Shown: positions 1 through 7,674 of the stretch, piece after piece
How the letters are laid out: the number at the start of each line of letters is the position of its first letter
Numbering within the stretch: position 1 is the first letter of the stretch
Origin: Nocardioides sp. REDSEA-S33_B3
GTDB taxonomy: Bacteria; Actinomycetota; Actinomycetes; Propionibacteriales; Nocardioidaceae
DNA: 36,047 bases
NCBI GenBank assembly: GCA_001627335.1
Contig: LUPK01000018.1
Location: 1 to 36,047 of the forward strand
Reading direction: 5' to 3'
Position numbers and translations under genes: made by a program
The notes under the pieces: generated by a model
The model's input: only the letters and a program-made list of their open reading frames with translations
Databases searched by the model: none
Told to the model about the DNA's origin: nothing

Positions 1-22
1 GGGCGTCGGTTGGCATCTCGAA

Positions 23-493
23 TTAATCTCTGTCGTCTGTGGCTGCGTTCAACCGGTCTCTGGCAGAGCTGCCGGCCCGTGGCAAGTCATCCGCCACATG
101 GAGCCACGGCAGGGCGCTGTCTGCATGGCTGTGCAGACGTGGCGCGAATTCTGTCGCCTGCGCCTGATCGAGAATACCGAGGGGAATATAGGTCTGGCCG
201 GGCAGGTAGTCGAACCGCGCCGCCAGTGGTGAGCCGCAATCCGTGCAGTTCCAGCGCCAGACACCGGGATTGACACAGGTGGCCTCTTGGGCGGGCAAGG
301 GCGTTGCGATTGCATCGTCGCAAAAGGCCGCAAAAGCCGCAAGCGGCGCTCCGGTCCAGCGTCTGCAATCAATGCAGTGGCAGTAAGAGGAGGTTGTTGG
401 CGGGGCACGAAACAAGAGCCGCGTCCCGCCACAGTAACAGCGCGCCGAGTAGGGCGCTTGGAGTGTTTCAGCCGGGGTTGCCTCAGACGGCAA
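23..493 (-). CDS. GFA family (glutathione-dependent formaldehyde-activating enzyme-like) zinc protein
   Basis: A 156-residue protein with the GFA/CENP-V zinc pattern: CYCGG near residues 19-23, CHCIDCRRWTGAP near 38-50, and NCTDCGSPL near 82-90, followed by FDYLPGQTYIPLGILD, a block I associate with alphaproteobacterial members. GFA proteins are small cytosolic zinc-binding proteins; the formaldehyde/glutathione activity holds for only some members, so the substrate here is unknown. The start is TTG at 491-493, preceded by GAGG about 9 nt upstream; the first 11 nt overlap the end of the NifU-like gene, suggesting translational coupling. Base composition is visibly lower in GC than the rest of the window. 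The gene appears to belong to a different organism from the sequence right of about 850 (see findings). Stop is TAA. Confidence 0.8.
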   Translation of the reverse strand: MPSEATPAETLQAPYSARCYCGGTRLLFRAPPTTSSYCHCIDCRRWTGAPLAAFAAFCDDAIATPLPAQEATCVNPGVWRWNCTDCGSPLAARFDYLPGQTYIPLGILDQAQATEFAPRLHSHADSALPWLHVADDLPRAGSSARDRLNAATDDRD

Positions 494-1004
494 CCGGGCG
501 GACCTCGGTCACTTCGGGGATGTAGTGGCGCAGCAGGTTCTCGATCCCCATCTTCAGTGTCAGGGTCGAGGACGGGCAGCCCGCGCAGGCGCCCTGCATG
601 TGCAGGTAAACAACGCCGCGGTCGAAGCCGTGGAAGGTGATGTCGCCGCCATCTTGTGCCACCGCAGGGCGCACGCGGCTGTCCAGCAGCTCTTTGATCT
701 GATTGACGATTTCGCCATCTTCACCAGTGTGTTCGGCGTGGCCGGAGGCTTGTTGCTGACCTTCGTCGATCACAGGCTGGCCGGACTGGTAATGCTCCAT
801 CACCGCGCCCAGAAGCGCGGCCAGCGCGTAGACCTCGGCCTTGCGCGCACGGGGCCCGGTCAGCTCGGGATCGCCCGCCTCCAGACGGGCCAGGACGCCG
901 TCGAGGTGCTCGGCCACGTCGTCGGGGACCCGCTCGTCGTGGCGTGAGCGCGCCAGCAGCCGGCGCAGGCGCGCCTCCTGCTCGGGGCTCAGGTGCTCGG
1001 CCAC
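483..1004 (-). pseudogene. Chimeric reading frame: anti-sigma N-terminus joined to NifU-like C-terminus
   Basis: One open frame of 173 residues made of two unrelated halves. Residues 1 to about 48 (MAEHLSPEQEARLRRLL... then LDGVLARL) look like the cytosolic N-terminus of the anti-sigma protein that follows sigM in Nocardioides-type genomes; its transmembrane and extracytoplasmic parts are missing. From about residue 60 (LLGAVMEHYQSGQP) to the end is the C-terminal half of an alphaproteobacterial NifU-family protein, with the Fe-S scaffold motif CAGC at about 139-142 and the family ending LRHYIPEVTEVRPVAV. The GTG start lies 63 nt after sigM, as expected for an anti-sigma gene. Each half is recognisable, but I know of no family with this architecture. 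I read it as an assembly join between two genomes, lying between about 790 and 880, and not as a functional fusion. Confidence 0.7.
790..880. other. Probable chimeric junction (alphaproteobacterial-like | actinobacterial)
   Basis: To the left the codons and protein relatives are Rhodobacterales-like (CAT, CAA, GAA and TTC/GGC mixtures, moderate GC). To the right they are typical of a very GC-rich actinobacterium. The exact base cannot be fixed by eye because residues 48-60 of the bridging frame match neither family clearly. After sigM and its anti-sigma gene, trxB/trxA would be expected in this neighbourhood but are absent. Confidence 0.6.
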
Positions 1005-1067
1005 GACGGCTCCTCGTTCCTGGTGGTCGTCTTCGGGGCTGGTGCTGGCGTCAGGTGTCGGTGGGGA

Positions 1068-1784
1068 TCAGGTCTGCGGGGTGGGCGGCCCGCGTGCGTC
1101 CGTGGGTCCGACGTCCGGCTCCGCCGCAGGGTTCCGTGACCGGGCGTGTCCCCGGTCACCCGCCTCGAGGTCCGTCAGCAAGGGTGCCAGCACGGTGGCG
1201 AGCCGTGCCCGCCCGCGCGAGCATCGAGACTTCACCGTGCCGACGGCGCAGCCGAGGATCGCGGCGGCCTCGGCGACCGGGTAGCCCTCCATGTCGACCA
1301 GCACCAGCGCCGCACGCTGGTCCGCGGGCAGCGCCGCCAGCGCGCCCAGCACCAGTCGCCGCTCGTCGGCCCGGACGGCGGCCGCGTCGGGCTGCTCGGG
1401 TGCGGCCGCCTCCCTCGGGCCGGCCAGCCGAGCGCCGTACTCCTCGAGGTCCTCGGGCAGCGGTTGGGCACGTCGGACCTTGGCGGCGCGGAGGCGGTCG
1501 AGGCAGGCGTTGACGACGACGCGGTGCAGCCAGGTCGTCACCGCCGCGTCGCCGCGGAAGGAGCCGGCGCGGCGGTAGGCCGCGATCATGCCGTCCTGGA
1601 GGCCGTCGGCGGCGTCCTCGGGGTTGCCGGTGGTGCGCAGCGCGACGGCCCACAGCCGGTCGCGGTGGCGGCGGAAGAGCTCGGCGAAGGCGCCCTCGCG
1701 TCCCTCGACGTGCGCCGCGAGCAGCGCGCGGTCCTCGAGGGCGGACCAGTCCGTGGGGGCCTCCGGCCCGGTGGAGGTGCTCAT
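1068..1784 (-). CDS. sigM: ECF RNA polymerase sigma factor SigM
   Basis: A 238-residue ECF sigma factor. Region 2 spans about residues 30-100 (FAELFRRHRDRLWAVALRTT, then DAADGLQDGMIAAYRRAGSF and TTWLHRVVVNACLDRLR). Region 4 spans about 145-205 (LAALPADQRAALVLVDMEGY, then AEAAAILGCAVGTVKSR, the helix-turn-helix). The two are separated by an Ala/Pro-rich linker. The ATG at 1782-1784 overlaps the TGA of the upstream pseudokinase gene (ATGA), so translation is probably coupled. Position after murJ and the pseudokinase and before an anti-sigma N-terminus matches the sigM locus of actinobacteria; mycobacterial SigM directs a small regulon of secreted and surface proteins. The C-terminal tail after region 4 (about 30 residues) is low complexity. 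Its normal negative regulator is truncated here by the junction. Confidence 0.9.
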   Translation of the reverse strand: MSTSTGPEAPTDWSALEDRALLAAHVEGREGAFAELFRRHRDRLWAVALRTTGNPEDAADGLQDGMIAAYRRAGSFRGDAAVTTWLHRVVVNACLDRLRAAKVRRAQPLPEDLEEYGARLAGPREAAAPEQPDAAAVRADERRLVLGALAALPADQRAALVLVDMEGYPVAEAAAILGCAVGTVKSRCSRGRARLATVLAPLLTDLEAGDRGHARSRNPAAEPDVGPTDARGPPTPQT

Positions 1785-3513
1785 CCGCGCGGGACCACCT
1801 CGGCGACCTCGCTGCGGAACCCGTCGGGGACCGTGGGCAGCGAGGTGATCCACACGACGAGGTAGCGGCCCGACGCGGGCTCGTCGAGCACGACCGTCTC
1901 CTCCGCTGCGGCGGAGACGGTGGCGGCGGGGGACAGCCCCTGCTCGGAGGGTACGCCGGTGGGCGCCTCGTCGACGACGTACAGCTCGAGGTCCGTGGGC
2001 GACCCGACCAGGCGCAGCGCCACCTCGGCGACGCTGCGGGCCTCCCCGAGGTCGAGCACCAGGCCGACGCCGTCCTTGAGCCCGCCGGGGCCGAAGTCCT
2101 GCTTGTAGGTCGAGGTGCGCCAGGCCGTGGCGGGGTCGCCGTCGACGACCAGGCCGGTGAGCTCGGGGTACTCCCCGCCGTCGCTGCCCTGCGGGTCGAG
2201 GTCGCTCACCGACGCGACGTCGAGCGGGCCGACCTCGGCGGGGGCGGAGGCGGTGGCCGAGGGTGACTCCTCCTCCGGGACGGTCCCGAGGGGGGTGCGG
2301 CCGCGTCCGAGGTTGAAGGCGACGGTCACGGCGACGAGGACGACGAGGGCGGCCAGCAGGATCGCGGCCACCCGGAACGAGCTGCGGCCGGGGACCTCCT
2401 CCTCCACGACCGGGCCGGTGCCGGTGGGCCACCCGGTGTCGACCCAGCCGCCGCCGGCACCCCCGCCGGCACCGCCGGTGCGGGGGCCGGCCGCGGTGTC
2501 CCACGGCCAGAACTGCTGAGAGTCCCTGCCGGGGTCGGGCTTCCGGCTGCGACGCACCGGGGCGCCCTCGGGAGGGTCGGGGGCGAAGAGGGGCCGGGCG
2601 GGCGGCTCCTCGAAGGGCGGGGGCGGCGCCGGGGACGCGGCGTCGTCGGCAACCAGGAATCCCGGCATCTCGGCCTGGGTGACCTCACCGGTGCTCTCGC
2701 CCGGGGCGTCACCGGACCCGTCGGCCCCCTCGGTCGCCTCAGGGTCGTCTCCGGCGTCCTCGCGATCCGCGGGCTCGGCGGGGCCCAGGGACCCGGCCGG
2801 CGGGGTCGGCGGGGTCGGGCGGGTGAGCTCCTCCGCCTCGCGGACGGTGAACTCGGGGACCTGGGGCAGGACGACCGTCTCGTGGCCTCCGCTGACCAGC
2901 CGGGAGGTCATCGACTCCTGCAGGCCGGTCGGGTCGCCGACGAACTCCTCCAGCGCGGCTCGGAACGCGTCCGCCGCCATGGTGCCGCAGCCCGGCTGGG
3001 GGTTGAGGACCTCGTCGCACAGGGTGTCGAGGTCGCGGGGGATGCCGGCCCGGACCTGGCGTGGCCGCAGCACCCGGCCGTGGTCGGTGGGCGCCGGCGG
3101 GACCGCCGAGCTCGAGGGACCGGCCCAGCGCCCGGTGAGGGCGGCGTACAGCAGGCCCGCCAGGTCCGCCACGTCGTCGGCGACGCGACCGGTCGGTCGG
3201 CCGTGCAGCGCGGCGTCGACGCACCAGCCGATGACGCGCACGGCGCCGGAGGTGTCGATGAGGACGTTCTCGGGGTTGAGCCGGCCGTGCGGCACGTCGG
3301 CGGCGTGCGCCCCGAGCGGCGGGCCGCGGCCAGCAGCCCCTCGGCCCGGTCGTCATCAGCGGCGATCACGTGCAGCGCGACGTGGCGCTCCAGGACCCGG
3401 TCGTGCGCGCGCCAGAAGCGGCCGTTCCCGCTCTCGCTGAGCAGGTCGACCAGGCGGTACCGGTCCGCGAGGACGTCTCCGGGCCGGATCGAGGCGGGCA
3501 CGCGGCTCCTCAC
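1781..3513 (-). pseudogene. MurJ-linked membrane pseudokinase, disrupted by internal deletion and frameshift
   Basis: The N-lobe is read from GTG at 3513 (SIRPGDVLADRYRLVDLLSE... to EGLLAAARRS, ending near 3313). The rest is read in another frame (GAHAADVPHGRLNPENVLID ... stop at 1781). Compared with remembered relatives, about 60 residues covering the end of the N-lobe and the start of the C-lobe are missing at 3308-3320, and the deletion changes frame. The family is a pseudokinase: VAIK is VALH, HRD is replaced by HGR before LNPEN, and DFG is replaced by IGW. After a Pro/Ala/Asp-rich cytosolic linker come one membrane helix (FRVAAILLAALVVLVAVTVA) and an extracytoplasmic discoidin-like domain with a DGDPATAWRT block. 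In mycobacteria the equivalent domain is fused to MurJ and recruits FhaA. As it stands the product would end early or lack part of the kinase fold. Confidence 0.75.
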
Positions 3514-3573
3514 AGCTGCAGGTCGTGGGGTTCTGGCTGGCTGGTGCGGGCACCCTCCCGGGTGCTCCCCGTC

Positions 3574-3579
3574 ATCGTA
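3574..3579 (-). promoter_or_regulatory. Possible -10 box for the pseudokinase-sigM segment
   Basis: TACGAT (TAnnnT class) lies in the 99-nt gap between murJ and the pseudokinase gene, about 60 nt before the GTG start. It could allow the pseudokinase and sigM to be expressed separately from murJ. No clear -35 element is visible. Confidence 0.25.
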
Positions 3580-3612
3580 GGGCGGGGCGCGCCGGGAGCG
3601 GGGAGGGCCCGC

Positions 3613-5271
3613 TCAGCCGCGTCGCGTGACCAGCGCCAGCACGGCGGTGACCTCGCGGATCCGCAGCAGCCGGGCCAGCAGCAGGAAGACCACGACGTCG
3701 ACCGTGCCGACCGCGGCGACCACGAGCACCGACCACAACCGACCCGGCAGCGGGGGCTCGTCGCCGGCCCACGCCCCGAGGCCGGCGTGCACCGCCCAGG
3801 CCAGCGCGGTGGAGACCGCGACGACCAGGCCGATGCGCACGCAGAAGCGCAGCAGCTCCGAGCCGTGGAGGCCGCCCACCCGTCCGGAGAGGACCTTGAA
3901 GGACAGCACGGCACCGACGAGGTACGCCGACCCGTAGGCCACCACGAGCCCCGGCGAGGTCCACGCGGCGTCGGTCCCGGTGACCACGGCGACCGCGACC
4001 ACGACGTTGGTGGCGGCCACGGCGCACTGGTTCCAGAACACCGTGCGGGTCTGCTCCAGGGCGTAGAAGCCGCGCAGCACCAGGTAGTGGGCGGTGAAGA
4101 AGAGCACCGCGGGGCCGAAGAGCGCCAGGGTGGGGACGTAGTTGTCGACCGTGTCGGCCGCGGCGCCGTAGCCCAGCAGGAGCCGGGCGAGCTCGGGGGC
4201 CAGCAGTGGCAACAGCGCCGCGAACGGCACCATCACCGCGAACGAGGTGCGCATGGTGCGGGCCAGGGTGGCGCCGAGCGAGGCGAGGTCGCCGTCGGCC
4301 GCGGCGCGGGAGAGGCGCGGGAGGATCGCGGTGGCCAGCGAGACCGTGATGATCGAGTGCGGCACCATCACGATGAGGAAGGCCGAGGAGTAGACGGTGT
4401 AGCCGGTGCCCTCGGGGTCGCCGGTCCCGGTGCCGGTCGAGGCCAGCCGCACGACGACCGTGTAGGCCAGCTGGTTGACGATGACGAACAGCACCGTCCA
4501 GGTGCCCAGGCGCAGGGTGTGGCCGAGGCCGGTGTCGCGGAAGTCGAAGCGCGGGCGGTAGCGGAAGCCGGCCGCGCGCAGGTAGGGCAGCAGCACCAGC
4601 AGCTGGACCGCGATGCCCAGCGTCGACCCGAGCCCCAGCAGCAGCTCCTGGCCGCTGGTGTAGCCCGCAGTGCGCTCCGCACCGTCGGCCGCGCCGAAGA
4701 CCACGAGGTAGACGACCAGGGTGGCGACGGAGATGACGTTGTTGGCGATCGGCGCCCACATCATCGGGCCGAAGCTGCCGCGGCTGTTGAGGATCTGCCC
4801 GACCAGCACGAACATGCCGTAGAAGAAGACCTGCGGCAGGCACAGCCGGGCGAAGGCCACGGTGGAGTCGATGGCGTCCGGCGGCCAGTCGTCGGAGGTG
4901 TACAGGTCGACGACCCAGGGGGCGGCCAGGACCAGGGCGATCGTCACCGCGGCCAGGAAGAGCGCGGCCAGCGTGACGATCCGGTTGGTGTAGGCCTCGC
5001 CGCCGTCGGCGTCGTTGCCCATCGCCCGGACCAGTTGCGGGACCAGCACGGCGTTGAAGACACCGCCGGCCAGCAGGATGTAGAGCATGTTCGGGATCGT
5101 GTTGGCGATCGTGAACACGTCGGCGTGCACCAGGTTGCCCAGCGCCGCGGCCAGCAGCACCGAGCGGATGAAGCCCGAGAGCCGGGAGAACGTCGTGCCG
5201 GCCGCCATCACGGCCGAGCTGCTCAGGACCGAGCGCTCCTCGGCCGCCTCGCCCGTCGGCGTACCGCTCAC
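3613..5271 (-). CDS. murJ: Lipid II flippase MurJ
   Basis: A 552-residue polytopic MurJ/MviN protein that flips undecaprenyl-linked peptidoglycan precursor (lipid II) to the outer face of the cytoplasmic membrane. The N-terminal family signature is clear (VMAAGTTFSRLSGFIRSVLL, then ADVFTIANTIPNMLYILLAGGVFNAVLVPQ), with repeated hydrophobic helices throughout, about 14 in all. The GTG start at 5271 overlaps the TGA of the DUF6049 gene by 4 nt (GTGA), so the two are co-translated. The pseudokinase that often partners MurJ in actinobacteria is the next gene, separate and not fused as in Mycobacterium. Length is normal for MurJ without the fusion. Confidence 0.95.
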   Translation of the reverse strand: MSGTPTGEAAEERSVLSSSAVMAAGTTFSRLSGFIRSVLLAAALGNLVHADVFTIANTIPNMLYILLAGGVFNAVLVPQLVRAMGNDADGGEAYTNRIVTLAALFLAAVTIALVLAAPWVVDLYTSDDWPPDAIDSTVAFARLCLPQVFFYGMFVLVGQILNSRGSFGPMMWAPIANNVISVATLVVYLVVFGAADGAERTAGYTSGQELLLGLGSTLGIAVQLLVLLPYLRAAGFRYRPRFDFRDTGLGHTLRLGTWTVLFVIVNQLAYTVVVRLASTGTGTGDPEGTGYTVYSSAFLIVMVPHSIITVSLATAILPRLSRAAADGDLASLGATLARTMRTSFAVMVPFAALLPLLAPELARLLLGYGAAADTVDNYVPTLALFGPAVLFFTAHYLVLRGFYALEQTRTVFWNQCAVAATNVVVAVAVVTGTDAAWTSPGLVVAYGSAYLVGAVLSFKVLSGRVGGLHGSELLRFCVRIGLVVAVSTALAWAVHAGLGAWAGDEPPLPGRLWSVLVVAAVGTVDVVVFLLLARLLRIREVTAVLALVTRRG

Positions 5272-7598
5272 GAGGGCTGCCCCGCCCGGTCCGCGCGACG
5301 GGCCTCACGCACCCGGCGCACCAGGCGCAGGCCGATCATCCCGAACAGCAGCACCGCGCCGCTGCCCATGATCAGCCAGATGACCCGGCTGACCTGGGCG
5401 GCGCGGATCGGCAGGTCGGCGCGGCCGCCGAGCGGCACGCCCTCCACCGACGTGACCAGCAGGGAGACGTTGTGGATGCCCTGGCGCTGGGTGGTGGCCT
5501 CGAGCAGCACCCCGACCCGGCCGCCCGCGGGGACCAGGATGGAGTCGGGCACGCCGAGGGTCATCGGGAGGTCCGAGCGCGCGTCGAGGCGCACCGTCAC
5601 CGGCTCGTCGAGGTCGTTGACGACCGTGGCGGGCAGCCGCCCGCTGGCACTGGACAGCGTCACTCCGGTCGGCGTCGTGACCCCGATGCGGGTCAGCAGG
5701 TCGCGCACGGCCCTGGTGCCGGAGGTCAGGCTCTTGCGCGCCCGGCGCCGCACCGGCCGGGTGGTGTACGCCGCCGCCGCGAACGCCTCCCCGGCCACGA
5801 CGTCGCCGACCCGGTCGTTGAGGGTCAGCACGTCCTGCAGCACCTCGCCCGCGTCGACCAGGTCCTGCACCGCGGCCACGGCGCCGGCGTCGAGCTCGGA
5901 GGACTGCTGGGAGTCGGGGTAGCGCAGGTCGCCCGCCGCCACCTCGGTCGCCTCCACGTCGGACACGGCGTCGGCGACGGTGTCGAGGTCGACCCAGGAG
6001 GTGTCGAGCTCCTCGAAGACCTCACCGGGGTCGTCGGGAGACCACCCCGGCGGGAGCACGACGACCAGCGGCTGCGGGTCGGGGTCGAGCAGGCGCAGCG
6101 CCGCCTCGCTGAGGATGCGCTGGCGCATCGAGATCGCGCTGAGCCGGCGACCGGGTCCGGGACCGCCCTGCGCGGCGCCGGAGGAGCTGACGACCACGTC
6201 GCGGCCGTCCACCGAGACCACGCTCGGGGCGCGCCCGTCCTCGTCGAGCCCGACCTCGAGGTCGGTCATGAGGATCGTCTCGGCGGGGTCGGCGATGCCG
6301 ATGGCCGTCGCGTCGATGTAGCCCAGCGGAGAGGAGAGGCCGGGGTCGGTGCCGGCGCCGACGCGCGGGAGCGTGCCGCCGCTGAGCCGGCGGGCCTGGG
6401 CGTAGAGGCGCGGCTCCTGCTCGGCCGCCCCGGCGACGTCGAGGTCGCCGAAGGGGAGGGCGAGCACCTGGTGGCCGCCGCGCACCGCCTCGGTGAGCGA
6501 GTCCAGCCAGCCCTCCGCGGCGCGGGCGAGCGAGCGCGCGGCCGGGTCGAGGTCCTCGGTCTCCACCGGGTCCACGGCGAGTGAGCCCGACGGGGACGGG
6601 GACGCGGTGGGCCCCACCGACTCCTCGTCCCCGGGCTCGGACGAGCCGTCCTCGGTGGGCGAGGGCGTCGCGTCGCTCTCGGCGAGGTCGGGGTCCTCGG
6701 CGTCGGGGTCGACGGTGGGCGACAGGGACCGGGCCGGGTTGCCGGCGGCCAGCTGCGCCGCGGCGACGGTGAGGGCCGGGTCGACCAGCCACGTGATGGG
6801 TGCTCCGTCGGCCTGGGCACCCATGCTCACCAGGCGCCCGAGCGTGCCGTTGCTGCCGAGCTCGTCGGCCCACACCTCGGGCTCGGCGAGCGAGCCGTCG
6901 GCCTCGTGCAGGATGCGCCGACGCAGCGGCACCACGAGCGCGACCGGCACCGGGGTGGTGATGTCGGCGCCGTCGGGACGCCGCGGTCGGTCCTGGCCGG
7001 CACCGTCGTCCCCGGCACCGTCGTCCCCGGCACCGTCGTCCTCGGAGGGCTGCTCGACCAGCGGCAGGAAGGTGCGGGCCCGACCGTCGGCGACCGAGTC
7101 GCGCCCGGCGGTGTCCTGGCCCAGGGCGTGCACGCCGAACCAGTAGACGCCCCGGGCGGTCGCCTCGAGGCGGGAGCGGGCCACGGTGAAGGAGTACGTC
7201 GCACTCTGGCCCGGCTCGAGGCGGTCGATGACGGCGTACGGGCCCGGCGTGGTGACGCGGTCCCCCACGTAGGTCAGCGGGTCGGTCCGGCGCGCCTCGC
7301 GCAGCTGCGCCGGCGTGGTCATCGGCTCGCCGCCGAGCAGCGGGTAGAGGTTGATGGTGGTCCAGGTCTCGTCGTCGACGTTGGTGACCGTGCCGCCGAC
7401 CTCGATCGTGCCGGAGGTGGGGATCTCCCCCGGGGTCAGCCTCTCGATGGTCACCTCCAGCGGCTCCACGGGCTCCGGCGGCACCGCCGCGACGGCGGTG
7501 GGCGCGGCGGGCAGGAGCAGGACGGTGGCCGTCGCCAGGACGAGCGCCAGGAGGGTCGCGACCGCGCGCAGGGCAGGCGAGAGCGACCGGGGGACCAC
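5268..7598 (-). CDS. DUF6049 family exported protein
   Basis: A protein of about 776 residues, the equivalent of the Rv3909-type protein that precedes murJ in actinobacteria; its biochemical function is unknown. An N-terminal signal sequence (about residues 1-32: RAVATLLALVLATATVLLLP...AVA) is followed by a long extracytoplasmic region with a Pro/Asp/Glu/Ser-rich low-complexity stretch in the middle. A single C-terminal helix (VIWLIMGSGAVLLFGMIGL) ends in a basic cytosolic tail, so this is a type I membrane protein facing out. I chose GTG at 7598 because the signal peptide begins there and a TATCCT hexamer ends 6 nt upstream, implying a leaderless mRNA; longer starts would run into pcnA on the other strand. 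It heads the operon DUF6049 - murJ - pseudokinase - sigM. Confidence 0.85.
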   Translation of the reverse strand: MVPRSLSPALRAVATLLALVLATATVLLLPAAPTAVAAVPPEPVEPLEVTIERLTPGEIPTSGTIEVGGTVTNVDDETWTTINLYPLLGGEPMTTPAQLREARRTDPLTYVGDRVTTPGPYAVIDRLEPGQSATYSFTVARSRLEATARGVYWFGVHALGQDTAGRDSVADGRARTFLPLVEQPSEDDGAGDDGAGDDGAGQDRPRRPDGADITTPVPVALVVPLRRRILHEADGSLAEPEVWADELGSNGTLGRLVSMGAQADGAPITWLVDPALTVAAAQLAAGNPARSLSPTVDPDAEDPDLAESDATPSPTEDGSSEPGDEESVGPTASPSPSGSLAVDPVETEDLDPAARSLARAAEGWLDSLTEAVRGGHQVLALPFGDLDVAGAAEQEPRLYAQARRLSGGTLPRVGAGTDPGLSSPLGYIDATAIGIADPAETILMTDLEVGLDEDGRAPSVVSVDGRDVVVSSSGAAQGGPGPGRRLSAISMRQRILSEAALRLLDPDPQPLVVVLPPGWSPDDPGEVFEELDTSWVDLDTVADAVSDVEATEVAAGDLRYPDSQQSSELDAGAVAAVQDLVDAGEVLQDVLTLNDRVGDVVAGEAFAAAAYTTRPVRRRARKSLTSGTRAVRDLLTRIGVTTPTGVTLSSASGRLPATVVNDLDEPVTVRLDARSDLPMTLGVPDSILVPAGGRVGVLLEATTQRQGIHNVSLLVTSVEGVPLGGRADLPIRAAQVSRVIWLIMGSGAVLLFGMIGLRLVRRVREARRADRAGQPS

Positions 7599-7674
7599 CC
7601 GGCGAGGATAGTTGCTGGACGGGCGGCACCCGGTCAGGCGGGGCGGGAGCCGGCTGTCTATAGACTGCTCGCCC
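7599..7674. promoter_or_regulatory. Divergent leaderless promoters, DUF6049 operon (-) and pcnA (+)
   Basis: A 76-nt divergent gap. On the plus strand TAGACT (7661-7666) ends 8 nt before the pcnA GTG; it lies within the 10-nt palindrome GTCTATAGAC (7656-7665). On the minus strand TATCCT (7610-7605) ends 6 nt before the DUF6049 GTG. Neither start has a Shine-Dalgarno sequence. This geometry puts transcription start at or next to the start codon. Confidence 0.55.

Noticed and set aside
483..1004. A functional anti-sigma/NifU fusion protein
   Set aside because: The anti-sigma part has lost its membrane and outer domains and the NifU part its N-terminal half. The flanking gene also changes taxonomic character, so a join is the simpler reading.
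3370..5922. An 850-codon plus-strand frame opposite murJ
   Set aside because: Low-complexity Arg/Gly/Gln/Glu product, opposite a clear multi-pass MurJ. Shadow frame.
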